Source: Mycolicibacterium neoaurum ATCC 25795 (lineage in GTDB: Bacteria > Actinomycetota > Actinomycetes > Mycobacteriales > Mycobacteriaceae). Taken from it: a stretch of DNA of 64,000 nt. This document shows positions 15,498-23,139 of the stretch, piece by piece (positions within the stretch are counted from its first letter, which is position 1; each line of letters opens with the position of its first letter). The stretch is from NCBI RefSeq assembly GCF_000691525.1, contig NZ_JMDW01000014.1, forward strand, positions 20,265 to 84,264. Reading direction: 5' to 3'. The notes under the pieces were generated by a model. It had not been told where the DNA came from and did no database searches. It worked only from the letters and a program-made list of their open reading frames with translations. The translations under genes were made by a program, and so were the position numbers.

Positions 15498-17561
15498 GTT
15501 CTTTGGTGGGCCGGCGGTGGCCAGTTCGTCGCGATCCTCCACCCATTGCGGCTGCACCATCATGCGGTGGGCGATCCGCTCCAGTGCCGCCTCCACCTGG
15601 AGCCGATCGGGCCGAGCGGCGAACCGCACGCCCGTCGCTGCGCTCGCCCCGGTGAGGCGGTCGATCAGCTTGCTCACCAGTGCATCGATGACCACCTGAA
15701 CCTGGTCAGCCCCGGCTTGTGTCAGCCAGAGCTGGTCACCGGTGCGCAACGCGTATCCGGTATCGACACAGCGCTGGAAGGACGGCTCAAGCACCTCGGC
15801 GGGAACGCGTCGCAGATCGGCGATATCGGTCAGGGTTGCCGACCCGTAGACCTGGTTGTGCCGGTATATCTGCACGACGGCCCACAGCCTGGCGATATCG
15901 AGTTCGCACCCGGGATGGTCGGTGAGCCTGCGCAGGCGGATATCCGGCGAGTCCCGGAAGATGCGCGCCACCGCCATCTCCAGTATCTCGTCGGAGGTCT
16001 CCAACGTCGGCATGCCGAACCCTTCGCCGAGATCGGATGCCGAGACCGTCTCCATCTCACGCAGCGGAACCTCTTTCAGGAACAGCGAGACGATGAATCC
16101 CACGAAGGCCACCGGGGCCGCGCACAGGAAGACCATGCCGAGGGCATCGGCATAGGCGTCGATGATGGGGGCCGCCATCTCTGGCGGTAGTTCGCGCAGC
16201 GCCTGTGGCGACTCCGCGGCGATCGGGGGCGCGCCGCTGTCAGCCACCGCCTGGCCGATCCGGCTCGACAGGAAGTTGGCGAACAACGACCCGAAAATGG
16301 CAGCGCCGAAGGAACTTCCGATCGTCCTGAAGAACGTGACTCCCGATGTCGCCACCCCGAGATCGGCGAAATCGGCGGTATTCTGCACCACCAGGACCAG
16401 CACCTGCATGCACAATCCGATACCGGCACCGAGGATGAACAGATACAACGACTGCATCCAGAACGCGGTGTGCGCGTCCATGGTGGACAACAATGCGAAT
16501 CCCACGGTCATGACAGCTGTTCCGGTGACCGGAAAGATCTTGTACCGTCCGGTGCGGCCGACGATCGAACCGCTGCCGATCGAGGTGATCAGCATGCCGA
16601 CCACCATCGGGAGGGTGCGCAGACCCGATACGGTCGCCGATACGCCGTCGACGAATTGCATGAACGTCGGCAGGAACGTCATCGCACCCAGCATCGCGAA
16701 ACCGACGATGAATCCGAGCACACAGCAGACCGTGAACACCTGTCCGGCGAACAGGCGGATCGGCAAAATGGGTTCCGGTGCACGACGTTCCACCCACACG
16801 AAGATCGCCAACGCGATCACCGAACCGGCGAACAGACCGATGATCACCGGCGATGTCCAGGCGTATTCACCGCCGCCCCAGCTGGTGGCCAATGTCAGAC
16901 CGGAGGCGCCGAGACCGACCAGAGCGATACCGGCATAGTCGATCACCGGGCGCGAGGCGCGAGCCAACGCCGGGATGGCGACTGCTGCAACCAGGAACAC
17001 CACCACCGCGACCGGCACATTGATCCAGAACGCCCAGCGCCACGACAGGTGATCGGTGAAAAACCCTCCGAGCAGCGGGCCGATGACCGTGGTGACACCG
17101 AACACCGCGCCGAGCGCACCTTGATAGCGACCACGGTCGCGGAGCGGGATCACCTCACCGATGACGGCGGTGGCGGTCACCATCAACGCACCGCCGCCGA
17201 CACCCTGCAAGGCGCGCGCACCGACCAACATCGCCATCGAATCGGCCAGCCCACAGAGCACCGAGCCGAGCAGGAAGAACGCCACGGCGACCTGGAACAC
17301 GGACTTCCGACTGAAAAGGTCGCCCAGCTTGCCCACGATCGCCGTCGCGATGGTCGACGCGAGCAGGTAACTGGTCACCACCCAGGACTGATGTCCCGCT
17401 CCCCCGAGATCAGATACCACCGTCGGTAGTGCGGTCGCGACGATGGTCTGGTCGAGCGCCGCCAGCAACATGCCCAACAACACCGCAACAAAGATGATGT
17501 TGCGGCGCTGCGGGCTGATCTGTGCGTCGGCGGCACTCGACCCGGTAGCAATGGCCGTCAC
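15495..17561 (-). CDS. MFS drug-efflux pump (DHA2/EmrB-QacA type) with C-terminal winged-helix extension
   Basis: 688 aa; 14 membrane spans to about residue 500. Span 1 LGMLLAALDQTIVATALPTV with the DHA2 Asp, motif A GKLGDLFSRKSVF, and motif C-like GAVFGVTTVIGPLLGG are intact. After span 14 about 160 extra residues follow, including IARLWAVVQIYRHNQ, TLTDIADLRRVPAEVLEPSF and LTQAGADQV, which reads as a MarR-like winged helix. Length and position beside bacterioferritin match M. tuberculosis Rv1877 (from memory 687 aa, next to bfrA). Start GTG 17561. Probably exports hydrophobic drugs or lipids; a palindrome lies just upstream. Confidence 0.87.
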   Translation of the reverse strand: MTAIATGSSAADAQISPQRRNIIFVAVLLGMLLAALDQTIVATALPTVVSDLGGAGHQSWVVTSYLLASTIATAIVGKLGDLFSRKSVFQVAVAFFLLGSVLCGLADSMAMLVGARALQGVGGGALMVTATAVIGEVIPLRDRGRYQGALGAVFGVTTVIGPLLGGFFTDHLSWRWAFWINVPVAVVVFLVAAVAIPALARASRPVIDYAGIALVGLGASGLTLATSWGGGEYAWTSPVIIGLFAGSVIALAIFVWVERRAPEPILPIRLFAGQVFTVCCVLGFIVGFAMLGAMTFLPTFMQFVDGVSATVSGLRTLPMVVGMLITSIGSGSIVGRTGRYKIFPVTGTAVMTVGFALLSTMDAHTAFWMQSLYLFILGAGIGLCMQVLVLVVQNTADFADLGVATSGVTFFRTIGSSFGAAIFGSLFANFLSSRIGQAVADSGAPPIAAESPQALRELPPEMAAPIIDAYADALGMVFLCAAPVAFVGFIVSLFLKEVPLREMETVSASDLGEGFGMPTLETSDEILEMAVARIFRDSPDIRLRRLTDHPGCELDIARLWAVVQIYRHNQVYGSATLTDIADLRRVPAEVLEPSFQRCVDTGYALRTGDQLWLTQAGADQVQVVIDALVSKLIDRLTGASAATGVRFAARPDRLQVEAALERIAHRMMVQPQWVEDRDELATAGPPKN

Positions 17562-17590
17562 GATTCCCCGGTCCTCCCCGACCCAGCGAA

Positions 17591-17613
17591 ATATTAGCCT
17601 TGCTATCTAATAT
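17591..17613. promoter_or_regulatory. Dyad upstream of the MFS pump
   Basis: ATATTAG (17591-17597) and CTAATAT (17607-17613) form a perfect 7-bp inverted repeat with a 9-bp centre, 30-52 bp before GTG 17561, in an AT-rich island within GC-rich DNA. Position and shape suit an operator for a dimeric repressor; the arms also resemble -10 sequence, so part may be promoter. Confidence 0.45.
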
Positions 17614-17645
17614 ACCGCGGTCGGTGAGCCGGACGACCGCACGCC

Positions 17646-18137
17646 CTAGGCGGTACCCACACCCGGCGGCCGCGACACACATTGCGCGGAGTAGAGCTCT
17701 TCGCCCAGCTTGTCCATCAATTCCAGCTGGGTCTCCAGGTAGTCGATGTGGTTTTCCTCATCGGCCAGGATGGTCTCCAGGATGCCCGCCGACGTCGCGT
17801 CACCTTTCTCGCGGCACATCATGACCCCGGGGCGAAGACGTTCGACCACCTCGTACTCGATGGCCAGGTCCGACTGGAACTGCTCGCGCAGCGTCTGCCC
17901 GACTCGCAACGAGAACAGTCGCTGATAGTTGGGCAATCCGTCCAGAAGCAGGATGCGGTCGGTGATCGTTTCTGCGTGGCGCATTTCTTCGAAGGATTCT
18001 TCGCGGGTATGACGCGCCAATTCGGTGAATCCCCAATTGTCCTGCATTTTGGAATGCAGAAAATATTGATTGATCGCCGTGAGTTCGCTCGTCAGCTGCT
18101 CGTTGAGCAGTTTCAGAACATCCGGATCGCCTTGCAT
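17646..18137 (-). CDS. bfrA: Bacterioferritin (heme-binding iron-storage protein)
   Basis: 163 aa from ATG 18137, close to the family's 155-160. Ferroxidase ligands are present: Glu in EQLTSELTAINQY, EEMRHAE (Glu and His, with the heme-binding Met between), Glu in the third helix and DEENHIDYLE (Glu, His). The protein forms a 24-mer shell that oxidises and stores iron in the cytosol. Two iron-box-like sites lie upstream, and a BFD ferredoxin that can release the iron is divergent at 18.6 kb. An Rv1877-like pump follows on the same strand, an order also found in M. tuberculosis. Confidence 0.95.
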   Translation of the reverse strand: MQGDPDVLKLLNEQLTSELTAINQYFLHSKMQDNWGFTELARHTREESFEEMRHAETITDRILLLDGLPNYQRLFSLRVGQTLREQFQSDLAIEYEVVERLRPGVMMCREKGDATSAGILETILADEENHIDYLETQLELMDKLGEELYSAQCVSRPPGVGTA

Positions 18138-18270
18138 ATCGCTCCTAAGCACCTTGAGGGCTGTCAAGTGTCGCCAAAGCCGTGCGCACCTGAATCTAGT
18201 CCAGCGCGAAGGCCGCAGCGAGGGTGTCGACGGCGGTTTGTCGGAGAGATTTCCGCCGCTACGGCGTGCC

Positions 18271-18289
18271 GTAGGCAAGGCAAACCCAA
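18271..18289. promoter_or_regulatory. Weak IdeR-like iron box, bfrA side
   Basis: GTAGGCAAGGCAAACCCAA agrees at 14 of 19 positions with the mycobacterial iron box TTAGGTTAGSCTAACCTAA by eye. It lies 134 bp upstream of bfrA and 34 bp from the stronger box. Tandem boxes upstream of bfrA are known in M. tuberculosis, where IdeR activates the gene when iron is plentiful. Confidence 0.4.
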
Positions 18290-18323
18290 GTATCCGAACA
18301 TCTTATGGACTGGCTACCCTTAC

Positions 18324-18342
18324 TTAGGTTACGATGACCTAA
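18324..18342. promoter_or_regulatory. IdeR iron box between bfrA and the 66-aa peptide gene
   Basis: TTAGGTTACGATGACCTAA has perfect outer arms (TTAGGT / ACCTAA) and matches the iron-box consensus at 16 of 19 positions by eye. It is 187 bp upstream of bfrA and 57 bp upstream of the divergent small gene at 18399, so it can control one or both directions. Confidence 0.75.
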
Positions 18343-18398
18343 CTTGCATCCGGCGCCGGCGACAGCGTCGCGGGACACGCGAAATCGGAAGGGGAATC

Positions 18399-18599
18399 AT
18401 GACGCAAAGCGCGGATTCCTCACCCCATTCGGCTATTGACCGGCGCAATTCGGACCAGTTGTTCACACCAGCGGCGCCACGACACCCGATTTCCGATTTC
18501 GCGCGTAATTCGTTGTCGATGAATGGCACGCTTTCGGCAGGTCACCGTGCGCTGCATTTGTCCGATAGCCCGCTCGGCAACGTGAGCACGGCGGCCTGA
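18399..18599 (+). CDS. 66-aa peptide of unknown function, next to Bfd
   Basis: ATG 18399 has a strong ribosome site (GGAAGGGG, about 5 nt upstream) and the stop is 4 nt before the bfd start, so the two are one operon. The peptide is polar, rich in Ser, Asn, Arg and His, with no Cys, no membrane span and no signal; the C-terminal half (NSLSMNGTLSAGHRALHLSD) looks least random. An iron box lies 57 bp upstream. I recognise no family. It could be a regulator or partner of Bfd/Bfr, or a short leader peptide whose translation feeds bfd. Confidence 0.6.
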   Translation: MTQSADSSPHSAIDRRNSDQLFTPAAPRHPISDFARNSLSMNGTLSAGHRALHLSDSPLGNVSTAA

Positions 18600-18603
18600 T
18601 CCG

Positions 18604-18795
18604 ATGTTCGTCTGCCTGTGCACCGGCGCCACCACCCAGGCGGTGCATGACGCCGTGGCTGCAGGCGCTACGACGTCTCGACAAGTTGCCGAGGCCTGCG
18701 GGGCAGGCTCGGACTGCGGCCGGTGTCGCCGGACGGTGCGGGCGATCCTGGCCGCAGCCCGCACCACCGAGTGCCCGGTGCACGCCGCGGGTTGA
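18604..18795 (+). CDS. bfd: Bacterioferritin-associated ferredoxin (BFD-like 2Fe-2S protein)
   Basis: 63 aa. The four cluster cysteines are in VCLCTG (residues 4 and 6) and SDCGRC (about 38 and 41), the BFD pattern CxC...CxxC. The basic RRTVRAIL helix after the second pair fits the surface that contacts bacterioferritin. In other bacteria Bfd donates an electron to the Bfr heme so that stored iron can leave. It lies 4 nt behind the 66-aa peptide gene and divergent from bfrA, with iron boxes between them, so storage and release share one control region. Confidence 0.9.
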   Translation: MFVCLCTGATTQAVHDAVAAGATTSRQVAEACGAGSDCGRCRRTVRAILAAARTTECPVHAAG

Positions 18796-18799
18796 CCTA

Positions 18800-19555
18800 T
18801 CAGCCGCGCCCGGCGTTGAACGACGCCAGCGCGTCGACGTTGGCGGCCTGACCCAACAATTCGGCGAACAGTGCGTTCTCGCGCTCGGACGCCGCGGCGA
18901 TCGCCGGACGGATGGCTTCCATCATGGTCTGCTTGACCGCCATCAGGCTGTTCAGCGGACGGGATGCCAACAGCTCCGCATGAGAACGCGCCTCGGACAT
19001 CAGTTCTGCGGGATCACAGACCTTGAACACCAGTCCCATCCGCAGCGCCTCGTCGGCATCGATCCACTCCGAGGACAGCAACAGCCACGCCGCATTCTGC
19101 CGTCCGATCAACCTGGGCATCAGATAGGACGAGGCCGCCTCGGGCGGCACACCCAGACTGGTGAACGGGCACTTGAGCCGCGCGGTGTCGGACATGAAGG
19201 CCAGATCGGCATAGCCCAGAATGGTTGCGCCGATACCCAATCCGAGGCCGTTGACGGCGAGGATCAGCGGTTTGGGGAAAGCCGTCAGCGCTTCGATCAG
19301 CCCGCGGAAGCCATGTTTACCGGGCGTGTACTCGGGGTCGGTGACCAGCTTCTGCATCTCGACCAGGTCGTTGCCTGCGCTGAAAGCCCGGCCGGCGCCG
19401 GTCATCAGGACCACCGAGACCTCGGGGTCTTCTGCCGCCGCCAGCAAGGCCTCCGTCGTCGCGTCGTACAGCGCCTCGCTGAACGCGTTGAGCGCCTCCG
19501 GTCGATTGAGGGTAAGGGTCCGGACCCGGTTGTCATCCGAGATCAAAAGTGTCAC
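18800..19555 (-). CDS. Enoyl-CoA hydratase/isomerase (crotonase family)
   Basis: 251 aa. RVRTLTLNRPEALNAFS at the N-terminus, the oxyanion-hole segment GAGRAFSAGNDLVEMQ, and NGLGLGIGATILGYADLAF with the GIG turn are classic crotonase features. The catalytic Glu position is filled by P-P-E-A-A in SLGVPPEAASSYLMPRLIG, suggesting a hydratase/isomerase with an active Glu. GTG start at 19555 overlaps the TGA of the upstream EthD-like gene (GTGA), so the two are coupled. Probably acts in fatty-acid or sterol ring beta-oxidation; exact substrate unknown. Confidence 0.87.
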   Translation of the reverse strand: MTLLISDDNRVRTLTLNRPEALNAFSEALYDATTEALLAAAEDPEVSVVLMTGAGRAFSAGNDLVEMQKLVTDPEYTPGKHGFRGLIEALTAFPKPLILAVNGLGLGIGATILGYADLAFMSDTARLKCPFTSLGVPPEAASSYLMPRLIGRQNAAWLLLSSEWIDADEALRMGLVFKVCDPAELMSEARSHAELLASRPLNSLMAVKQTMMEAIRPAIAAASERENALFAELLGQAANVDALASFNAGRG

Positions 19556-20262
19556 GCGTGCAGCGTAAGCCCCTGGGCCGAACAGACGTACCGACTGGTG
19601 GGTACCGTGTCGATATCGCGGTCCGCGCCGAACCTCGCGACGCTGGCCGCCATCCGCCCCATCCGGTCGGCGAGATCGCTCTGATCGGCGGCACCGAAGA
19701 AAGCCAGCAGATCCGACACCGCCTCGATCGGGAACAGTTCCTCGACGATGGCGTCGATCACCGGCGCATCGGCGGTGATGGCGCGGACCACGGTGTTCTG
19801 GGTGTAACCGAAGGTGGCTTGCGTCTCGATCGCCACCGGCGTGTGGTCGATATGCCAGCGCGACAACCACGTCGCGATGTCCAGATCCGCGGGACGGCGC
19901 AGCAGCGCCACGTTGGCCAGACCGGGTGTGCGCGCACCGGCAGGCACCTCCGGGGCGGGCAGCGGCACCGACTCGGTCACCAGGTAGGCGGCCAACATCT
20001 CACATTCTTCGGAGAGCCGCTGCAGCGCCGCCGCGACCGCGCTCCCGTAGTACTGCTGGGTCCAGATGCTCACCACCGCGACGACCGGCGGGTCGAGAGT
20101 GGTCAGCGTCATCATCGACGCACGCACGTCGTCATCGCGGACGTTGATCGTCAGACCGCTAAGACCCAACCCGGACAGGTCGGCGGCCACCTCAGTCCGC
20201 AACCGCAGGCACCACTGCTCGTCGGCGGCCGAGCGGCGCAACGTGATCATCACCTTTTCCAC
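19552..20262 (-). CDS. EthD/DABB-like protein, coupled to a crotonase
   Basis: 236 aa. The section DLDIATWLSRWHIDHTPVAIETQATFGYTQN has the W-x6-H-x2-VA layout of EthD-type dimeric alpha/beta-barrel proteins, preceded by a similar N-terminal half (ADEQWCLRLRTEVA), so it may be a tandem-domain member. GTG 20262 is taken as start; ATG 20250 is possible. The 4-nt overlap with the crotonase gene implies joint function in breakdown of an acyl compound. Catalytic role of these proteins is often unclear. Confidence 0.65.
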   Translation of the reverse strand: MEKVMITLRRSAADEQWCLRLRTEVAADLSGLGLSGLTINVRDDDVRASMMTLTTLDPPVVAVVSIWTQQYYGSAVAAALQRLSEECEMLAAYLVTESVPLPAPEVPAGARTPGLANVALLRRPADLDIATWLSRWHIDHTPVAIETQATFGYTQNTVVRAITADAPVIDAIVEELFPIEAVSDLLAFFGAADQSDLADRMGRMAASVARFGADRDIDTVPTSRYVCSAQGLTLHA

Positions 20263-20360
20263 GAGCAGAACGTAGCAACCGCAGCCGGTTTCGACGATGA
20301 CAACGGCGCGCGGGAAGTGACGATCGCCGGTGTTACGGGTGCGGCTGGGGTGACAATGGC

Positions 20361-22364
20361 GTGATGACGACGAGCCGCCGGCTGCGCCTGACCCTGTATG
20401 ACTCGGGTGCAGTGATCCGCAGCCTGGTGGGTGTCGTCGCGATCACGATGCCCGCGATAGTGCTCGGGGTCCCGGCCCAGTTGTCGGCGGTGGCGAGCGC
20501 CGCGATGGCCGGAATCGTGGCCGGCGCCAGTGCTTTACAGGACAGTCCCCGGGGCCGGTTCCCGATCGTGGTCCTCGTCTCGGCCGAGATGGCGGTCGCG
20601 GTCCTGCTGGGCGCGCTGGCAGGCGCCAGCGATCTGGCCCTGCTCATCGCCCTGGCGTTCTGGTGTGTGGTGGCGGGCTTGCACTGGGCGCTGAGCGCCA
20701 ACGCTGGTCTGGTCGCCGCGGCAGGCGCGGCGCTGTTGCTGACGGCCGAGCCGCCGGCGACGGTTTCGGCGGCAGTGAGCGCGTCCGCGCTCGCGTTGAC
20801 CGCCGGACTGACCCAGGCCGTGCTCATCGCGCTGTGGCCGCAGCGCCGATGGCGTGACCAACGCAACGCCCTCACCCGGGCCTATCTGGCGCTGGCCAGC
20901 TATGCCGAAGCCGTGCTCACCGATCCGGGCGCCGAACCGGACGATGAGCCGCTGCTGCGGCTACGGGAGGCCTTCACCGTCAGCGAGGCGATGGCCAAAC
21001 GCCGGCCGCCGATCTACCGCGGCTGGTACGGCCTGCCCGAACGCATCTCGGAGTCCCTGGCCGGCTTGCGCGGATACGCGGACGACGAGGACGTCGCACG
21101 GCTGCTGCGCGCTGCTGCCGATCTGCTGACGGTCATCGCATACGCCAGGCGCCGCTCTCGGCACGACCTCGCCCTCGCCCTCGGCCGACTGGAGGGCTCG
21201 GCGCAGGCCGTCGACGGCCCGGCACACGACACCGCCATCCGCCTGGTGGGCCAGCTGCGTGAGGCGGTCGAATTGCGCTACGGACAGTTCGAACCCGAGC
21301 AGGTCGCCCACCTGCGCAGCCCGGGTCTGCCGCACGCCCTCGCCGCCGCCGTCGACCTGATGCGCGAACAGACAAACCGGTACTCACCGATCCTGCGACA
21401 CACGATCCGACTGGCCGCCGCCACCGTCATCGGGGTGGCGGTGTGGCGTTTTGCCGGCGTGCCGCACGGGGCATGGATAGCGCTCACCGTTCTGATGGTG
21501 TTACGGCCAGAGACCGCACACACCTACACCCGCTGCGTGTGGCGAATAGTCGGCACCGCCGCCGGGGTGGCACTCGGGGCCATCATCGTCGCGGTGTTGG
21601 GACCCTCGCCGATCGCGTCGATGATCCTTGCTGTACTGCTGATCGCGTCGGCGTACGCCAGCGCAGAGGTCAGCTATCTGGCGGTGAACACGGCGATCGC
21701 CGCGGCCCTCGTCCTGCTACTCAACACCGGCGGCACCGGTGATGCAGCCGCCATTGCCGACCGCCTGCTGGCGGTACTGATAGGCGGTGCGCTGGCAGTG
21801 ACGGTGCACGTCGCCCTACCGGACAACGCATTGGTGCGGTTGCGACAGCGCGCGGGCGAGTTGCTCAAGACCGAGATCGACTATGCAGCCATGGTCGTGC
21901 GGGCATTCGTGCACGACCTGGATCATCCCAAGGAGTCGCTGGAGTCGGCGTGGGCAAGGGCGGTCAGTGCGCGCACCGCGTTCGAGGCGACCGCCGGGGC
22001 GACGGGAACCGACTGGCAGCAACTACGTCGATGGATGCGCTCTTACCGGGCGGCGTTGAACGCGGTCACCACCTCGTGCGCCACGCTGGAGGCCAACCTG
22101 CCTGCACATCCGCCGGCCGACCTGGACCGGGAGTTCGTGGCGGCAGTCGACGAATACGTCAAGGCGTTGTCGGGTGATCCCGCCACCCCCGCCGCGCCCT
22201 GGCGCGTCGATACCGACGCGCTGCTCGCCGCCAATACCGGCGTGCGGACCGCGGCGGCGCTGCTGACCGACGCCGATGGCGCCGAGCGGGTACTCGTTGC
22301 CGAGATCGCCACCATCACCGCGGTGGTCACCGAGGTCGCAGCCAGCGATATCGAGGTGGGCTGA
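20361..22364 (+). CDS. FUSC-family membrane transporter (fusaric acid/aromatic acid exporter type)
   Basis: 667 aa with two similar halves, each of five to six membrane spans (about residues 15-155 and 345-485) followed by cytosolic helical regions. The second half's HGAWIALTVLMVLRPETAHTYTR followed by VWRIVGTAAGVALGAII is the FUSC/YccS/AaeB signature. Likely exports aromatic or other organic acids. Starts at GTG 20361 or ATG 20364; no strong ribosome site decides it. Divergent from the EthD/crotonase pair with about 98 bp between, and convergent with the thioesterase gene (7 bp apart). Confidence 0.82.
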   Translation: MMTTSRRLRLTLYDSGAVIRSLVGVVAITMPAIVLGVPAQLSAVASAAMAGIVAGASALQDSPRGRFPIVVLVSAEMAVAVLLGALAGASDLALLIALAFWCVVAGLHWALSANAGLVAAAGAALLLTAEPPATVSAAVSASALALTAGLTQAVLIALWPQRRWRDQRNALTRAYLALASYAEAVLTDPGAEPDDEPLLRLREAFTVSEAMAKRRPPIYRGWYGLPERISESLAGLRGYADDEDVARLLRAAADLLTVIAYARRRSRHDLALALGRLEGSAQAVDGPAHDTAIRLVGQLREAVELRYGQFEPEQVAHLRSPGLPHALAAAVDLMREQTNRYSPILRHTIRLAAATVIGVAVWRFAGVPHGAWIALTVLMVLRPETAHTYTRCVWRIVGTAAGVALGAIIVAVLGPSPIASMILAVLLIASAYASAEVSYLAVNTAIAAALVLLLNTGGTGDAAAIADRLLAVLIGGALAVTVHVALPDNALVRLRQRAGELLKTEIDYAAMVVRAFVHDLDHPKESLESAWARAVSARTAFEATAGATGTDWQQLRRWMRSYRAALNAVTTSCATLEANLPAHPPADLDREFVAAVDEYVKALSGDPATPAAPWRVDTDALLAANTGVRTAAALLTDADGAERVLVAEIATITAVVTEVAASDIEVG

Positions 22365-22371
22365 ACCGGCG

Positions 22372-22995
22372 TCACTCCCGAGCCCACCTGGGTTGGATGA
22401 ACACCCCCTCGGCCTGCACCGTCGCCCCGGAGCCGTCCGATAGCGTGCCCGCGGCAAAGGTTTTGATGCCCTCGGTACGTACGATCGCCGCCTCGGCGCG
22501 CAGCGCACCCAGCGGTGTCGGCCGCAGGTATCGCACAGTGATGGTTCCGGTCAACCGGGGGCTGGTGGCAGGGCTGGCCGCCTCGCCGAGGACGTGATCG
22601 AGGATGAGCGCGGCGATACCGCCGTGCACATGTCCCGGCGGGCCTTCGTAGGGTGCGCCGAGCACGAAGTCGGCCGCCACCGAGCCGTCGTCGCCGCGGC
22701 GAACCGTCAACGGCGGGGCGATGGGGTTGCGCAGACCGATCACGGCGTTACCCCAGGGCATCCGGTCGCCATGGGCGGTGAATCGCACGCCGAATGCACC
22801 TTCGAGCTGGTTGGTACGCAGGGCCGTGGTGACCTCGTCGATGCGTGCCGTGGCGGCCGCCACGGTGTCGGCATCGGCCTCCGTGCGGATGGTCGCATCG
22901 ACGAGCTGACGAACCGACTCGGTGAGCGGGCCGAAGATGCTGCGCAGCCGTTCGACCTCCTCGGTGCTGAGGTCCTGGTGGGTGAAGTCCAACAT
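22372..22995 (-). CDS. PaaI-like hot-dog thioesterase
   Basis: 207 aa; the hot-dog domain covers about residues 70-205. PYEGPPGHVHGGIAALILDHVLG is the active-site HGG helix of PaaI-type acyl-CoA thioesterases, and TGTITVRYLRPTPLGALRAEA is the usual strand pair. An N-terminal 65-residue helical extension precedes it. Start ATG 22995. A perfect 16-bp palindrome that fits the KstR box begins 8 bp upstream of the start codon, so the gene is likely de-repressed on cholesterol. Expected role is hydrolysis of a CoA ester made in sterol or fatty acid breakdown. Confidence 0.83.
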   Translation of the reverse strand: MLDFTHQDLSTEEVERLRSIFGPLTESVRQLVDATIRTEADADTVAAATARIDEVTTALRTNQLEGAFGVRFTAHGDRMPWGNAVIGLRNPIAPPLTVRRGDDGSVAADFVLGAPYEGPPGHVHGGIAALILDHVLGEAASPATSPRLTGTITVRYLRPTPLGALRAEAAIVRTEGIKTFAAGTLSDGSGATVQAEGVFIQPRWARE

Positions 22996-23002
22996 CCCAG
23001 AA

Positions 23003-23018
23003 CTAGAACATGTTCTAG
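23003..23018. promoter_or_regulatory. KstR-type operator (perfect palindrome)
   Basis: CTAGAACATGTTCTAG is a perfect 16-bp palindrome and its inner 14 bases TAGAACATGTTCTA match TnnAACnnGTTnnA at every fixed position. It lies 8 bp before the thioesterase start (minus strand) and 122 bp before the divergent TetR-type gene. Confidence 0.65.
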
Positions 23019-23097
23019 CGATGCTGTCGAGCCACCTCCTAAAACCCGGAGCGTCGGGTCACACGACAGCGCCCGCGGTGGTATAGATAACCTAAGC

Positions 23098-23121
23098 TTT
23101 CGTGGTCAGGTGTCTACGAAA
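23098..23121. promoter_or_regulatory. Candidate autoregulatory operator of the TetR-type gene
   Basis: TTTCGT (23098-23103) and ACGAAA (23116-23121) form a 6-bp inverted repeat with a 12-bp spacer, 19 bp upstream of ATG 23140. Spacing and position fit a TetR dimer site controlling the regulator and its coupled membrane-protein gene. Confidence 0.4.
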
Positions 23122-23139
23122 TGCATTACCCTCGCATCC

